Position numbers and translations under genes: made by a program. This document shows positions 34,696 to 43,501 of a stretch of 64,000 bases of DNA, one piece after another. The stretch is from Pseudomonas sp. GM18. Its GTDB lineage: Bacteria; Pseudomonadota; Gammaproteobacteria; Pseudomonadales; Pseudomonadaceae. The notes under the pieces were generated by a model. It had not been told where the DNA came from, ran no database searches, and was given only the letters and a program-made list of their open reading frames with translations. Numbering within the stretch: position 1 is the stretch's first letter; every line of letters starts with the position of its first letter. Where the stretch lies: assembly GCF_000282195.1 (NCBI RefSeq), contig NZ_AKJT01000094.1:1-64000 (forward strand). The letters are read 5' to 3'.

Positions 34696-35162
34696 TGGAA
34701 GACTTCCTTTATTCAAGAATCTTTGATGCCGCCACGGTAGGGTTTTGAACTTATCGGCAAGGTGACTGGAACATTACAAATCCGTTATCCGCGGCATGTA
34801 GAAGTTGTTTTGATTTAGGATGCGAAGTGCGAAAGGCGACATAGCAATACATGGAAACAAATACGCGGTAGTTATCTGCCAAACAGCACTTGCCTGAATG
34901 CGGCGCATGGGCATTCGGGCTTGCCTGCTGCGGCAGGCTGTCGCAGATCGCCATTTTAAGGGCTCAAGACCTATCAATTCAGTTGACCCTGTAGCCACTA
35001 CAACCTTTACCTTGCACGCCATCACACAGGGAAACCGCTGTAGGAAACCAGCAACTCACAACCTCTAGTCGTTATTCAAATCCGTCCGGAAGCCCCTACA
35101 AAAACAACAACTTTCCCGGCCACCTTAATTAAATATCCATTAAATAAAAGTGGTGATAGATC
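34696..35162. promoter_or_regulatory. Divergent czcC/czcR intergenic region
   Basis: About 465 bp without a gene. It holds the second copy of the candidate metal box (34773-34788), a REP-like hairpin GCCTGC-TGCG-GCAGGC (34923-34938), and, 75 bp before czcR, ATTCAAATCCGTCC (35074-35087), which resembles the box with one base missing. Confidence 0.5.
34773..34788 (-). promoter_or_regulatory. Candidate metal-response box, copy 2
   Basis: ATTACAAATCCGTTAT, 15 of 16 identical to copy 1 at 28952-28967 and oriented the same way toward its leftward gene (czcC). Confidence 0.5.
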
Positions 35163-35837
35163 ATGCGAATCCTTGTCGTCGAGGACGAGCTTAAAGCTGC
35201 CGAATATTTGCATCAGGGACTGACGGAAAGTGGTTATATCGTTGACCACGCGGCCACCGGCGCCGATGGACTGCATCTGGCGCAACAGCAGGCGTATGAC
35301 CTGGTGATTCTGGATGTGAACCTGCCGGAACTCGATGGCTGGGGCGTGCTGGAACAATTGCGTCGCACCCATTCCACCCGAGTGATGATGCTCACCGCCC
35401 GCGGGCGTCTGGCCGACAAGATTCGTGGCCTGGATCTGGGTGCCGATGATTATCTGGTCAAGCCTTTCGAGTTTCCGGAATTGCTGGCGCGGGTGCGCAC
35501 GCTGATGCGCCGCAGCGAAAACATCCCGGTGCCGCAGGTGCTCAAAGTCGCCGATCTGGAACTTGATCCAGGGCGCCACCGTGCCTTTCGCGGCGAGCAG
35601 CGCATCGACCTGACCACCAAGGAATTCGCCCTGCTGCACCTGCTGATGCGCCAGTCCGGCGAGGTGCTTACCCGCACTCAGATCATTTCGCTGGTGTGGG
35701 ACATGAATTTCGACTGCGACACCAACGTGGTCGAAGTGTCGATCCGCCGCCTGCGGGCGAAGATCGACGACCCGTTCGACAGCAAGTTGATCCATACCCT
35801 GCGCGGTGTCGGCTATGTGCTGGAGGCGCGGGAATGA
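35163..35837 (+). CDS. czcR: Heavy-metal response regulator (CzcR/CopR type)
   Basis: A 224-residue OmpR/PhoB-type regulator. The receiver domain has D51 (phosphorylation), the acidic pair in VVEDE and K100 in LVKPFEF. The C-terminal winged helix contains TKEFALLHLLMRQSGEVLTRTQIISLVWDMNFDCDTNVVEVSIRRLR, the string typical of heavy-metal regulators. It is divergent from czcCBA and translationally coupled to the sensor gene (ATGA overlap). It probably activates czcCBA and its own operon. Confidence 0.92.
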   Translation: MRILVVEDELKAAEYLHQGLTESGYIVDHAATGADGLHLAQQQAYDLVILDVNLPELDGWGVLEQLRRTHSTRVMMLTARGRLADKIRGLDLGADDYLVKPFEFPELLARVRTLMRRSENIPVPQVLKVADLELDPGRHRAFRGEQRIDLTTKEFALLHLLMRQSGEVLTRTQIISLVWDMNFDCDTNVVEVSIRRLRAKIDDPFDSKLIHTLRGVGYVLEARE

Positions 35838-37240
35838 AGCCGGCCAGCCTGTCGATGCGCCTCGGCCTGACGGTGAGTATTCTCGGGGCGCTGCTGGTAG
35901 TGTTTCTGGCGATCCTGGCTTATTTCGCCCTGACCCATGAACTGAACGCGTTATCCAGGGACAGCCTGGCCCAGAAGATGGAACAGGTGGAACACAGCCT
36001 GTCGCTGTATGCCGATCCCGCAGAAATTCGTTCGGCGCCGCACATTCTGCTCGATCAAGTCATGGGCCATGACAACCTCACCCTGACGATTTATGACCGC
36101 AGTAACTTGCGCACGCCTCTGTTGAAATCCGGCTCCGGCATGGCCGACCCGCGCCTTGAACGCAAGGCAGTGCTGGCTGCCGACGAACCATTGGCGTTCT
36201 CCGACGGTACCGACGATCAAGGCAAGCACTACCTGACGGCCTCTCGGTTGGTCCGCATCAAGGACGGCACCCGCGTCCCGGTGCTGCTGTCGATGGACGA
36301 TGCCCACAATCAGGCGTTGCTCAGCGCCTATCTGCGCTCGACGCTGATTGCTTTGCCATTGCTGCTGATCTTCATCGGCCTCAGTGCCTGGGCCGCCGTA
36401 CAGCGGGGGCTGATGCCGTTGCGCGAGTTTCGCAAAGTGGCGGCGATGGTCTCGACGCAAGACCTCGGCCATCGGTTGTCGGTGCTCGACATGCCCCAGG
36501 AACTCAGTGAACTGGCCCGGGGGATCAACTTCATGCTGGATCGCCTCGACAATGGTGTGCAGCAGTTGTCGCAGTTCTCCGATGACCTGGCCCATGAACT
36601 GCGCACGCCGATCAACAATTTGATGGGCAAGGCACAGGTCACGCTGTCCCGGGAACGCACGGCCGAGGCGTATAAAAACGTCTTGGTGTCCTGCACCGAA
36701 GAGCTGGAGCGCGTCGCGCGGATTGTCTCGGACATGCTGTTTCTGGCGCAGGCCAGCAACCCGGCAGCGCTCACGTCCTTCGAATCAGTCGCCCTGGAAG
36801 AAGAAGCCGAGAAAGTGGCCGACCTGTTTTCCTTGTCGGCGCAAGACAAGCGCATCAGTCTGAGCGTGACCGGCAGCGCACGGGTACTGGGCGACCGCCT
36901 GATGATTCAACGGGCGATCTCGAACCTGCTGTCCAACGCCCTGCGCCACTGCCCGGCCGGGCAAACGGTTTCGCTGCACATTGAGCAAGAGCCGACTCAG
37001 GTTGCACTGGAAGTCAGCAACCCCGGCGCAGGCATCGAAGCGCAGCATCTGCCGCACCTGTTCGACCGCTTTTACCGGGTCGACAGCAGCCGCTCCCGCT
37101 CACAAGGCAGCACCGGACTGGGCCTGGCCATCGTGCGTTCGATCATGAGTTTGCATCAGGGAGTGGCCGAGGTTGAAAGCCTGCCCGGTACGATGACCGT
37201 GTTCAGACTGATTTTCCCCAAAAACGAAAATGCAATGTAG
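35834..37240 (+). CDS. czcS: Heavy-metal sensor histidine kinase (CzcS/CusS type)
   Basis: A 468-residue membrane sensor: helix 1 at about residues 12-34, a periplasmic loop of about 130 residues, helix 2 at 168-190, HAMP, then HisKA with H254 in DDLAHELRTPINNLMG and a HATPase domain ending GSTGLGLAIVRSIMSLHQG. The architecture and motifs fit the heavy-metal sensor family; the metal is inferred from the neighbouring czcA. The TAG stop codon is part of the GTAGGAGC start of a REP element. Confidence 0.9.
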   Translation: MKPASLSMRLGLTVSILGALLVVFLAILAYFALTHELNALSRDSLAQKMEQVEHSLSLYADPAEIRSAPHILLDQVMGHDNLTLTIYDRSNLRTPLLKSGSGMADPRLERKAVLAADEPLAFSDGTDDQGKHYLTASRLVRIKDGTRVPVLLSMDDAHNQALLSAYLRSTLIALPLLLIFIGLSAWAAVQRGLMPLREFRKVAAMVSTQDLGHRLSVLDMPQELSELARGINFMLDRLDNGVQQLSQFSDDLAHELRTPINNLMGKAQVTLSRERTAEAYKNVLVSCTEELERVARIVSDMLFLAQASNPAALTSFESVALEEEAEKVADLFSLSAQDKRISLSVTGSARVLGDRLMIQRAISNLLSNALRHCPAGQTVSLHIEQEPTQVALEVSNPGAGIEAQHLPHLFDRFYRVDSSRSRSQGSTGLGLAIVRSIMSLHQGVAEVESLPGTMTVFRLIFPKNENAM

Positions 37241-37266
37241 GAGCTGCCGCAGGCTGCGATCTTTGG
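37236..37266 (+). repeat. Single REP element overlapping the czcS stop codon
   Basis: TGTAGGAGCTGCCGCAGGCT and the following GCGATCTTTGG form a standard Pseudomonas REP half-element; its GTAG supplies the czcS stop. Confidence 0.75.
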
Positions 37267-37300
37267 CCAGCGATTTCGCCACGAACCTGATCGGCCGGTA

Positions 37301-37332
37301 AACCGGCGGGGAAGCATATTCCCCCGCCGGTT
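37301..37332. terminator. Hairpin between convergent czcS and the aminotransferase gene
   Basis: An 11-bp perfect stem (AACCGGCGGGG with CCCCGCCGGTT) between two gene ends. The right arm overlaps the stop codon of the leftward gene by two bases. The T-tail is poor on the plus strand and short (TTT) on the minus strand. Confidence 0.55.
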
Positions 37333-38179
37333 AGGACCGTGTGTGCATCACGCTCTTTCGATATTGCGTTATCAACAACTCGACCCACTGGTTCCTTTCA
37401 TAATGCACACCGTCAATGCCGCTGACTTCGGTGATCTCCATTGCTGTGCCACATAAGAAGGCGCCATCAAACTGGCCCAGTTCCGAGCTTGAAATGTCAC
37501 GCTGTATCACTTGCAGATCCAGCGCCGGGGCTAGCTCGTCGATAATGACATGGCGGGTGATGCCCGCCAGTGCCATTTCGGTCGTCGGTGTAACGAGTTG
37601 GCTGCCCTTTACAAAAAAGATATTGGAACCACTGGACTCGCAGACCGTATCGCTGGTCGAGAGAAACAGCACGTCGTCAAACGCCTCATCCTTATCACGG
37701 AAGCTCAAAAAACTGATCGCATAGGTGGACGAGGTTTTGGCTTGATACGGATGGCAATCGGTCGGCGCGCGTCTCCAACTGGCGGTCGTGAGCCTATAAG
37801 GTGTGGTCGCTGCCTTCGGAGCAAATGGCAGGACGAATATCACCACTTTGCTATGGCAACCTCGCCCCATGAAACTGACGTCGGCTTCGTCATAAAACAC
37901 GATTATTTTAATGTACGCGTCTTGCAGCTCGTTGCGCTTGAGCAGTTCATTGCACGCCTCAGTCAGCGATGCGTTTGTGTAATGCAGGTCATGTTTGAAC
38001 AAACGGGCTGACTGTTGTAATCGTTGTAAATGCTCCTCACACTTGAATACCTTACCGCCATAGCTGCGCATGCCTTCGTAGACTGAGGAGGCATAGGACA
38101 GCGAGTGTGTGACGGGCGACAAGTTCATCTGGTCATACTGGAGATATTCGCCGTCCAGCCAAGCGAGAGCCGTGGTCAT
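37331..38179 (-). CDS. Class IV aminotransferase, branched-chain (IlvE) type
   Basis: A 282-residue fold-type IV PLP enzyme, the last gene of the proposed biosynthetic operon. K148 in YQAKTSSTYAISFLS is the PLP lysine; HSLSYASSVYEGMRSY is the N-terminal substrate-site motif of branched-chain aminotransferases; ESSGSNIFFVKGSQLVTP and LAGITRHVIIDELA bind the cofactor phosphate. It is shorter than housekeeping IlvE (about 307). It likely interconverts a 2-oxo acid and an unusual aliphatic amino acid made by the cluster; D-amino-acid aminotransferase or 4-amino-4-deoxychorismate lyase activity is possible in this fold but less likely. ATG 38179 has GGAAT upstream. Confidence 0.88.
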   Translation of the reverse strand: MTTALAWLDGEYLQYDQMNLSPVTHSLSYASSVYEGMRSYGGKVFKCEEHLQRLQQSARLFKHDLHYTNASLTEACNELLKRNELQDAYIKIIVFYDEADVSFMGRGCHSKVVIFVLPFAPKAATTPYRLTTASWRRAPTDCHPYQAKTSSTYAISFLSFRDKDEAFDDVLFLSTSDTVCESSGSNIFFVKGSQLVTPTTEMALAGITRHVIIDELAPALDLQVIQRDISSSELGQFDGAFLCGTAMEITEVSGIDGVHYERNQWVELLITQYRKSVMHTRS

Positions 38180-38230
38180 AATCTATTCCCTGATTGATAT
38201 TCTTATGATGTTTTAGGACGAAGTGGGACG

Positions 38231-39118
38231 TTAATTTTTTATGATTTCTCGCGCGGTCAGCGCGTTGTAGAACTCACCCTTGATTAAGCCTTCACCTTCA
38301 TAGCTATTGGGGCGTCTACCTTGACGTTCGAGTTCTTTGATGATGGATTCGTAGTCGTCCACCGGGACGATCCTGAAGTCCATGCTGACTCGCGTCATGT
38401 TTTCCATGTTTTCTGCGGTCCCATGCAGAATCCGGGGGTCAAACATCAAGCATTGACCGTAACGAAGGTTGGTTGGCATGGCGTCAGTGCGCAGGTCGGC
38501 CATCAGTTGCGGACGTTGCTTTGCATAGTCAAAAAAAGCGCCCCGACTTTCTTTGTATTCGTCATAGGTATAACCCTGCTCTCGGGCGAAGGCTTTAAGG
38601 GTGTTGATACTGGCAGTTTTCGAGCAAACGCTGAGCGCGCCGGTATTCTTCACGTCACAAAATGGCAGCCACATGTTGATTTGTTGAAAATAATCGCCCA
38701 GCAGCGTGTCCGAGTGATGGGTGAAAAGTTCGCCATCCGGCAACCTGTATCGATCATCCAGTTTGGCGGGGATGTGATAGCGGACCAATGGGTTGTGTTC
38801 GAATACGAAATCAAACCCCAGATGGTCGCTGAGCCAATGAACAAACTTGTAATACGCCTCGATCATCGGCGTCCCGAGTGTTTGCAGAGGGTCGTGCCAA
38901 TGGCCGGAGTCCTCCAGATGCTTGTCGACTTCTTCCCGGCTCAGGCATTCATGTATTTTGTTCAGCGCAAAGTCGGCTTTGAGGTTGTAGCGACTGGCCA
39001 AGGTTTTCTGAAGTGTTCCTGCTAGGTCAAAGGTCGACGTTGAGTAATCCAGTACAGAGACGCCGCTCTCTATCCTGTGAACACTGTAAAGTTGCTTGTT
39101 GATATCGAAAAATGACAT
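38231..39118 (-). CDS. Fe(II)/2-oxoglutarate-dependent oxygenase, PhyH-like
   Basis: A 295-residue oxygenase candidate. The metal triad is H135-x-D137 (LFTHHSDTLLGDYFQQINMWLPF) and H232 (MFDPRILHGTAENMENMTRVSMDFRI), and R243 is placed to bind 2-oxoglutarate. The layout resembles phytanoyl-CoA-dioxygenase-like enzymes that hydroxylate or chlorinate small molecules. HSDTLL has Asp, not Ala/Gly, in the triad, so hydroxylation rather than halogenation is expected. AAGGAG precedes ATG 39118 with good spacing; an upstream extension to 39160 is rejected. It lies 13 bp from the transferase gene. Substrate unknown. Confidence 0.85.
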   Translation of the reverse strand: MSFFDINKQLYSVHRIESGVSVLDYSTSTFDLAGTLQKTLASRYNLKADFALNKIHECLSREEVDKHLEDSGHWHDPLQTLGTPMIEAYYKFVHWLSDHLGFDFVFEHNPLVRYHIPAKLDDRYRLPDGELFTHHSDTLLGDYFQQINMWLPFCDVKNTGALSVCSKTASINTLKAFAREQGYTYDEYKESRGAFFDYAKQRPQLMADLRTDAMPTNLRYGQCLMFDPRILHGTAENMENMTRVSMDFRIVPVDDYESIIKELERQGRRPNSYEGEGLIKGEFYNALTAREIIKN

Positions 39119-39131
39119 TAAAAACTCCTTA

Positions 39132-40067
39132 TTAGCTGTCTCTCGCATTTGAAAATTCATGCATCTGATGCGGGTTGCTCGTTCGGATCGGAATCAGCCA
39201 GTTCTCCAGTTCCAACACCCGGTTGGCGCCCATCCGTATCTTCATATCGATTGCTCCCCGTCCCAGGCAGTTGCTCTTGAAGCCCAGTGACTCCGCTACT
39301 TTGTACAGTTGGTAGTAATCGCTGACGTACAGGTTCAGCCCCGTCGGAACCCGGCGTCGGTCTTGACCCTGAACCAGTTGTGAGAAAACCCCACGTTGTT
39401 CATCGGCGTAACTGAGCGAGCCGTAGACCGGTGCATCGGTCGTTTTGTCGTAGTTAATTTTGATGTAGTACTTTGAACCTTCCGTCGACCGTGCCAGTGC
39501 CTGCATTGCCTCCAGCGGATAGAGGTTTTTGACGTGCTGGTATTTATCCACATTGAAGGATTGAAGAAGTGAAAACGCCGCCAGCACCTCGCTGTTCTCG
39601 GACAATTCGTCAAGACGGTATACCTGCGTATGACAGATATCCTCGGCCCGGCGCGTCAGGCGCATCATCTCTTTGTAGTGTTTCCTGCCCATGGACGTGA
39701 GCAAACACTCATCCAGGGTTCCCTCAACCTGCAAGTAGGCGACTTGCATGAAGGGCACCGGGATAATTTTTTGTTCATATTGCAGCCGCATCGAATCTGT
39801 CGATTTCTCCATGGAGGGTACTAACAGCCAATCGGCCGTGTGTGCCTCTTGTGCAAGCGAGTTCAGGTGATGCGGATCGGGGCGTTCGGAAACCGGTAGA
39901 TAAAAAAAACCCGGGGCTACATAAGCCTGTTCCTCATGCAGGGCGCTGTGTTGAACCACCGTTCCTTTGAGTGTTGCTTCCCAATGGGCTATTCCACACA
40001 GGGGTAGTTGTGGGCGAGAGACACCATAGCTGATACAAAACGCATCTCGTTGCGCGTGTAACTCCAT
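39132..40067 (-). CDS. GNAT/FemAB-like acyl- or aminoacyltransferase
   Basis: 311 residues. I do not recognise a named family. The central part (KHYKEMMRLTRRAEDI, then LLQSFNVDKYQHVKNLYPLEAM, YYIKINYDKTTDAPVYGSLSYADEQRGVFSQLVQGQDRR) and the C-terminal GLNLYVSDYYQLYKVAESLGFKSNCLGRGAIDMKIRMGANRV follow the pattern of BioF2/FemAB-type GNAT domains, which move acyl or aminoacyl groups. No signal peptide or membrane segment. AAGGA is 8 bases before the ATG. In the operon it sits between the exporter and the oxygenase genes, so it may acylate or aminoacylate the product. Confidence 0.6.
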   Translation of the reverse strand: MELHAQRDAFCISYGVSRPQLPLCGIAHWEATLKGTVVQHSALHEEQAYVAPGFFYLPVSERPDPHHLNSLAQEAHTADWLLVPSMEKSTDSMRLQYEQKIIPVPFMQVAYLQVEGTLDECLLTSMGRKHYKEMMRLTRRAEDICHTQVYRLDELSENSEVLAAFSLLQSFNVDKYQHVKNLYPLEAMQALARSTEGSKYYIKINYDKTTDAPVYGSLSYADEQRGVFSQLVQGQDRRRVPTGLNLYVSDYYQLYKVAESLGFKSNCLGRGAIDMKIRMGANRVLELENWLIPIRTSNPHQMHEFSNARDS

Positions 40068-40115
40068 GTTTACGATCCTTGTATAACCATTCTTGGAGAT
40101 TTATTCGGGGGGCTT

Positions 40116-43100
40116 TTATGCCGTTTTTTCAACCAGCCGCTTTTCGTGATTGAAATTGAAGTTTCTGCTGCCAAGTGCGCAAAGCTCGGGGTTGTGAGTA
40201 ATGATGAAGAACAGCGTATTCGGCAGAGCGGAAATGAGCTTGTGCATCAATTGAACTTCATCCGCGCTGTTCAGCTCTGAAGTCGCTTCATCAAGGATGA
40301 CGATCGCTGGAGTGTTGAGGGTCAGGTCAAGCAATGCCAGTCGTTGCAGTTCTGATTTGCTCAGGCTTATTTCACCATTCCAGGGGATGTGTTGATTAAA
40401 GCCATCCTGCAATTGCTCGACAATATCCGAGAGCCCGAGATAAGCCGCGCGTTGATTGAGTTCTTCCAGTGACGGATTGTTGAAATGCAGCGCCAATGAA
40501 CCTGGTTTAAACACGGGATTGGAGGTCAGTAGCTGGACCTCTTCCGCATGCTGACGCGCCAGATACCCATCGGTATCACCCAGTGTGGATATCTGCCCTT
40601 GGCTTGGGGCCAAACTGCCCACTACGAGGTCGGCAAACGTGGATTTGCCGACGCCACTGGCACCCATGATCACTACGACTTCATTCTCATGGAACGATTG
40701 ATTGAACTGTTCGAGCACCGTTGAGCCGCTGTTCGGGTTAATGAATGTGACATCGGAAAAGGACACCAACGGGGCATTCAAATCGATCTTTGTTTGCACC
40801 GGCGAAGTCCGCGACTGAAGGCCAGCACCCACCAGGCGATCAGCACTGTCCAGGACTTGCCGGAGTTCAACGAGGCATCTGCCGAGTCGTGCAAAAATCG
40901 CAATCAGGCTGTAGGAGAGACTAACTGCCAAAACGTTCGCCATGCTGACCGTACCCGTTGCATGGAAGTAAATCGTTGAAGCAACGATGGCTGACAGGAA
41001 AAACACGCCCATCAAATCCAGCTTGTAGCTATACCGGCGACGTGTTGCTGCATTGTCCAGCGAGGCAAATGCCCGAGTGGCCAGGCTGGGTGACAACCAA
41101 TCCAGAATCATCGAGTTGTCATGTGCATTATCAAATCGCCCCCCCGCCCAATTCAGTGCCTGAACACGTGAAAACAATGTGGAAGTGGCGTCGATTTCCC
41201 TGGTATTGGATCGCTGCAATAACTCACCGGATTGTCTTGCTCCATACCAGTAGCAAAGACCGATGACAATGAACGGCGGCAGTACATAGAGGTTGTTCAG
41301 CATGACGTAGCCGATTGTTATCGACAGCAAGGTTGCCGCGCCAACCGTTTCCAGCAGCAATACCGGCAGAACCTCGTCGACGCGACGCTGATCCCAGGTC
41401 AGTTTGTTGTGGCTGTCACGATTAACTTCTTGAGCCAGAGTATGGTCCAGGCCTGGATTCATCAAATTCGAAAAGTAATGAATGCATTGGGTTGAGGCCA
41501 CATCAATACTTTTCCTGACGGTAATCAGCGCCCCGAAAATCGACAGGACCGCACTCACTACTAAAACACTGGCCAGCCCGATCAAGGACAGCTGCAAATG
41601 TGTCGTCAGGTAACCGCTGGCAATAATGTAATCACCCGCAATGGTAAACACCTCTTTAAGGGCGAATAGCACGAGGGCTATCAACGTGATTTTCCATAGG
41701 CCGAAATCCAGAAGGCTTCTTGTGATCGACCTTGAACGTGTCGCAGTAGGTTGTGATGGCTCGGGTACAGAGTGAGGCTCTGCTTCGTCTGTCGGAAAGT
41801 CCGGGGTGAGGTTTTCGGTACAGGTCTCAGCGAGTCCGGAATGCGCTGCAAGTTGATGGGTTTTCACGTGCGCAATGCTGCCGTCCGCCACTGTCCAGAT
41901 CTCATGCGCGGCCGCTTTCTCTTCCTGCTTGTCCGTTACGAAAATGACGTTGGTATCGCGCCATGGACCTTGCAGAAGTGAAACAAGCAGGCCCGCTGCG
42001 AGGTCTTCGTCCAGACCTGAAGTAGGTTGGTCAATGAATATCCACTGCGGTTGTGCGACCAAAGCTCTGGCCAACTCAAGGCGCTTTCCCTGACCTCTGG
42101 AAACATCCCAGTTGGCCTCTGCGCCATGGGTGAGTTCACCCAGGTAATCGACGCAAAAGTGCTCGGGCAAGCGAGAGAGAGCGAGCGCGCGGCAGGCCTC
42201 GTCGCCTGAAAAATCTCTGCGGTAAAGACTCAGGTTCTCGCGAAGCCCACCGGCAAATATCCACGGCTCGTCCGGAATGAAAATTGCGCGGCCGTCAACG
42301 TCGTCAAGACATTGCGCCCGTGTTCGTAGCACGGAGGTCTTGCCGCTGCCTGCGGCTCCCACGATCGCAATATGTCTGGCATGAGTGGTGGGCAGCGGTA
42401 CCGGTTCGAGGGGCAATGAGTCGGCGTGACCGGCGCAAAGGAAGTATTCGATGTTTTTGTGCCCGACAAATCCTTGAGAGATGCTTTGCACAATATCCGG
42501 AATGTTATTGGCGACGGATCTCAACCCGCCAATCAATGCGATGGCCGCCAACACTCCTGGCGCATCGATGTGACCCAGATAGACAAGCTGCAATGATGCC
42601 GCACTCAGCAACGCCACAATGGGCGTCATCGTCGAGATCAAGCTGATCGCCGCCACCAGGCGGGCTGCTTGTTTCAGCGACGCTGCTTCAAGGTTTCGTT
42701 TATCTGTGTAGTCACTTATCAGCGTGGCCTTCCAGTTCTTAAGCCAGGCCTGACGTCGATTTTTTGTGGCGAACGCGCCTATCTCGATACGTTGCGTGGC
42801 GTTCAGCGACAGTTGTGCGTAGGTCATGCTCAGTCGTTGAGCCATCCAGTACACGGCCAGTGAACTGACGGCAATAACCGCCAACGCGGCCAAGGCACTG
42901 ACGCCCAGAGCAAAGAAGAAGAATGTTGAGGTAAAGATGACTGTGGCGAGTGCCAGCGAGATTGTTATAAGCCCCGACCATGAAGATTCGACACGTGCCG
43001 CTTCGCGGTCAAACAGCGTGGTGAGGTTGAGTGGAGACCAGCCACCCAATGCATTGTTCTTTTTGAGCAGAAGGCGTTGTTCCACATAGGAGCGACCGCC

Positions 43101-43496
43101 AACACCCACCAGTTCAGCCAGAAAAAACGTGTGGTTGAGCGCCAGCCAGGCGCAGTAGGTCAGCGCCATACAGGTGGCACCGAGTGCTACGTTCGACATG
43201 ATTGCCGAGTCGCCCTGTATGAGCTGCGCCAGTAATGACTTGAGGGTTATGGCGGAAACAAATGCCGCCGCGGTATGCACACCGATGGCCACTAACGCCA
43301 ATACGATATCTTTTCTGAGGGCTGCAAAAATCCTGAAGTGAAGCCTTTCCTCCCCCGCTTCTTTCCCCGCATCCTGTATCGCGGCGCCACGCCAGCGCTG
43401 CCAGCGGGACGCGTGAACGCAGCGCGCACCTCGATGGCGTCCGGGGTCAGGGGTCTGAAACCATAAAATTGTGCTCAGGAATTCTGCAATCTTCAT
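40116..43496 (-). CDS. Four-domain ABC exporter with one degenerate ATP site
   Basis: 1126 residues: TMD1 (about 60-350), NBD1 (375-545), TMD2 (595-885), NBD2 (905-1126), all in one chain as in MRP/ABCC pumps. NBD1 has Walker A GAAGSGKT (380-387) and signature SRGQG (466-470), but its Walker B ends IDQ (Q490 in place of the catalytic Glu) and the switch His is D522. NBD2 has Walker A GASGVGKS (945-952), complete VILDE (E1070) and H1101, but signature LSKSE (1045-1049). It likely exports the operon product. The start is 5 bp after the upstream stop with no RBS. Residues 14-50 are GC-rich and unlike the rest, so the N-terminus is uncertain. Confidence 0.88.
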   Translation of the reverse strand: MKIAEFLSTILWFQTPDPGRHRGARCVHASRWQRWRGAAIQDAGKEAGEERLHFRIFAALRKDIVLALVAIGVHTAAAFVSAITLKSLLAQLIQGDSAIMSNVALGATCMALTYCAWLALNHTFFLAELVGVGGRSYVEQRLLLKKNNALGGWSPLNLTTLFDREAARVESSWSGLITISLALATVIFTSTFFFFALGVSALAALAVIAVSSLAVYWMAQRLSMTYAQLSLNATQRIEIGAFATKNRRQAWLKNWKATLISDYTDKRNLEAASLKQAARLVAAISLISTMTPIVALLSAASLQLVYLGHIDAPGVLAAIALIGGLRSVANNIPDIVQSISQGFVGHKNIEYFLCAGHADSLPLEPVPLPTTHARHIAIVGAAGSGKTSVLRTRAQCLDDVDGRAIFIPDEPWIFAGGLRENLSLYRRDFSGDEACRALALSRLPEHFCVDYLGELTHGAEANWDVSRGQGKRLELARALVAQPQWIFIDQPTSGLDEDLAAGLLVSLLQGPWRDTNVIFVTDKQEEKAAAHEIWTVADGSIAHVKTHQLAAHSGLAETCTENLTPDFPTDEAEPHSVPEPSQPTATRSRSITRSLLDFGLWKITLIALVLFALKEVFTIAGDYIIASGYLTTHLQLSLIGLASVLVVSAVLSIFGALITVRKSIDVASTQCIHYFSNLMNPGLDHTLAQEVNRDSHNKLTWDQRRVDEVLPVLLLETVGAATLLSITIGYVMLNNLYVLPPFIVIGLCYWYGARQSGELLQRSNTREIDATSTLFSRVQALNWAGGRFDNAHDNSMILDWLSPSLATRAFASLDNAATRRRYSYKLDLMGVFFLSAIVASTIYFHATGTVSMANVLAVSLSYSLIAIFARLGRCLVELRQVLDSADRLVGAGLQSRTSPVQTKIDLNAPLVSFSDVTFINPNSGSTVLEQFNQSFHENEVVVIMGASGVGKSTFADLVVGSLAPSQGQISTLGDTDGYLARQHAEEVQLLTSNPVFKPGSLALHFNNPSLEELNQRAAYLGLSDIVEQLQDGFNQHIPWNGEISLSKSELQRLALLDLTLNTPAIVILDEATSELNSADEVQLMHKLISALPNTLFFIITHNPELCALGSRNFNFNHEKRLVEKTA

Positions 43497-43501
43497 GGGG
43501 G

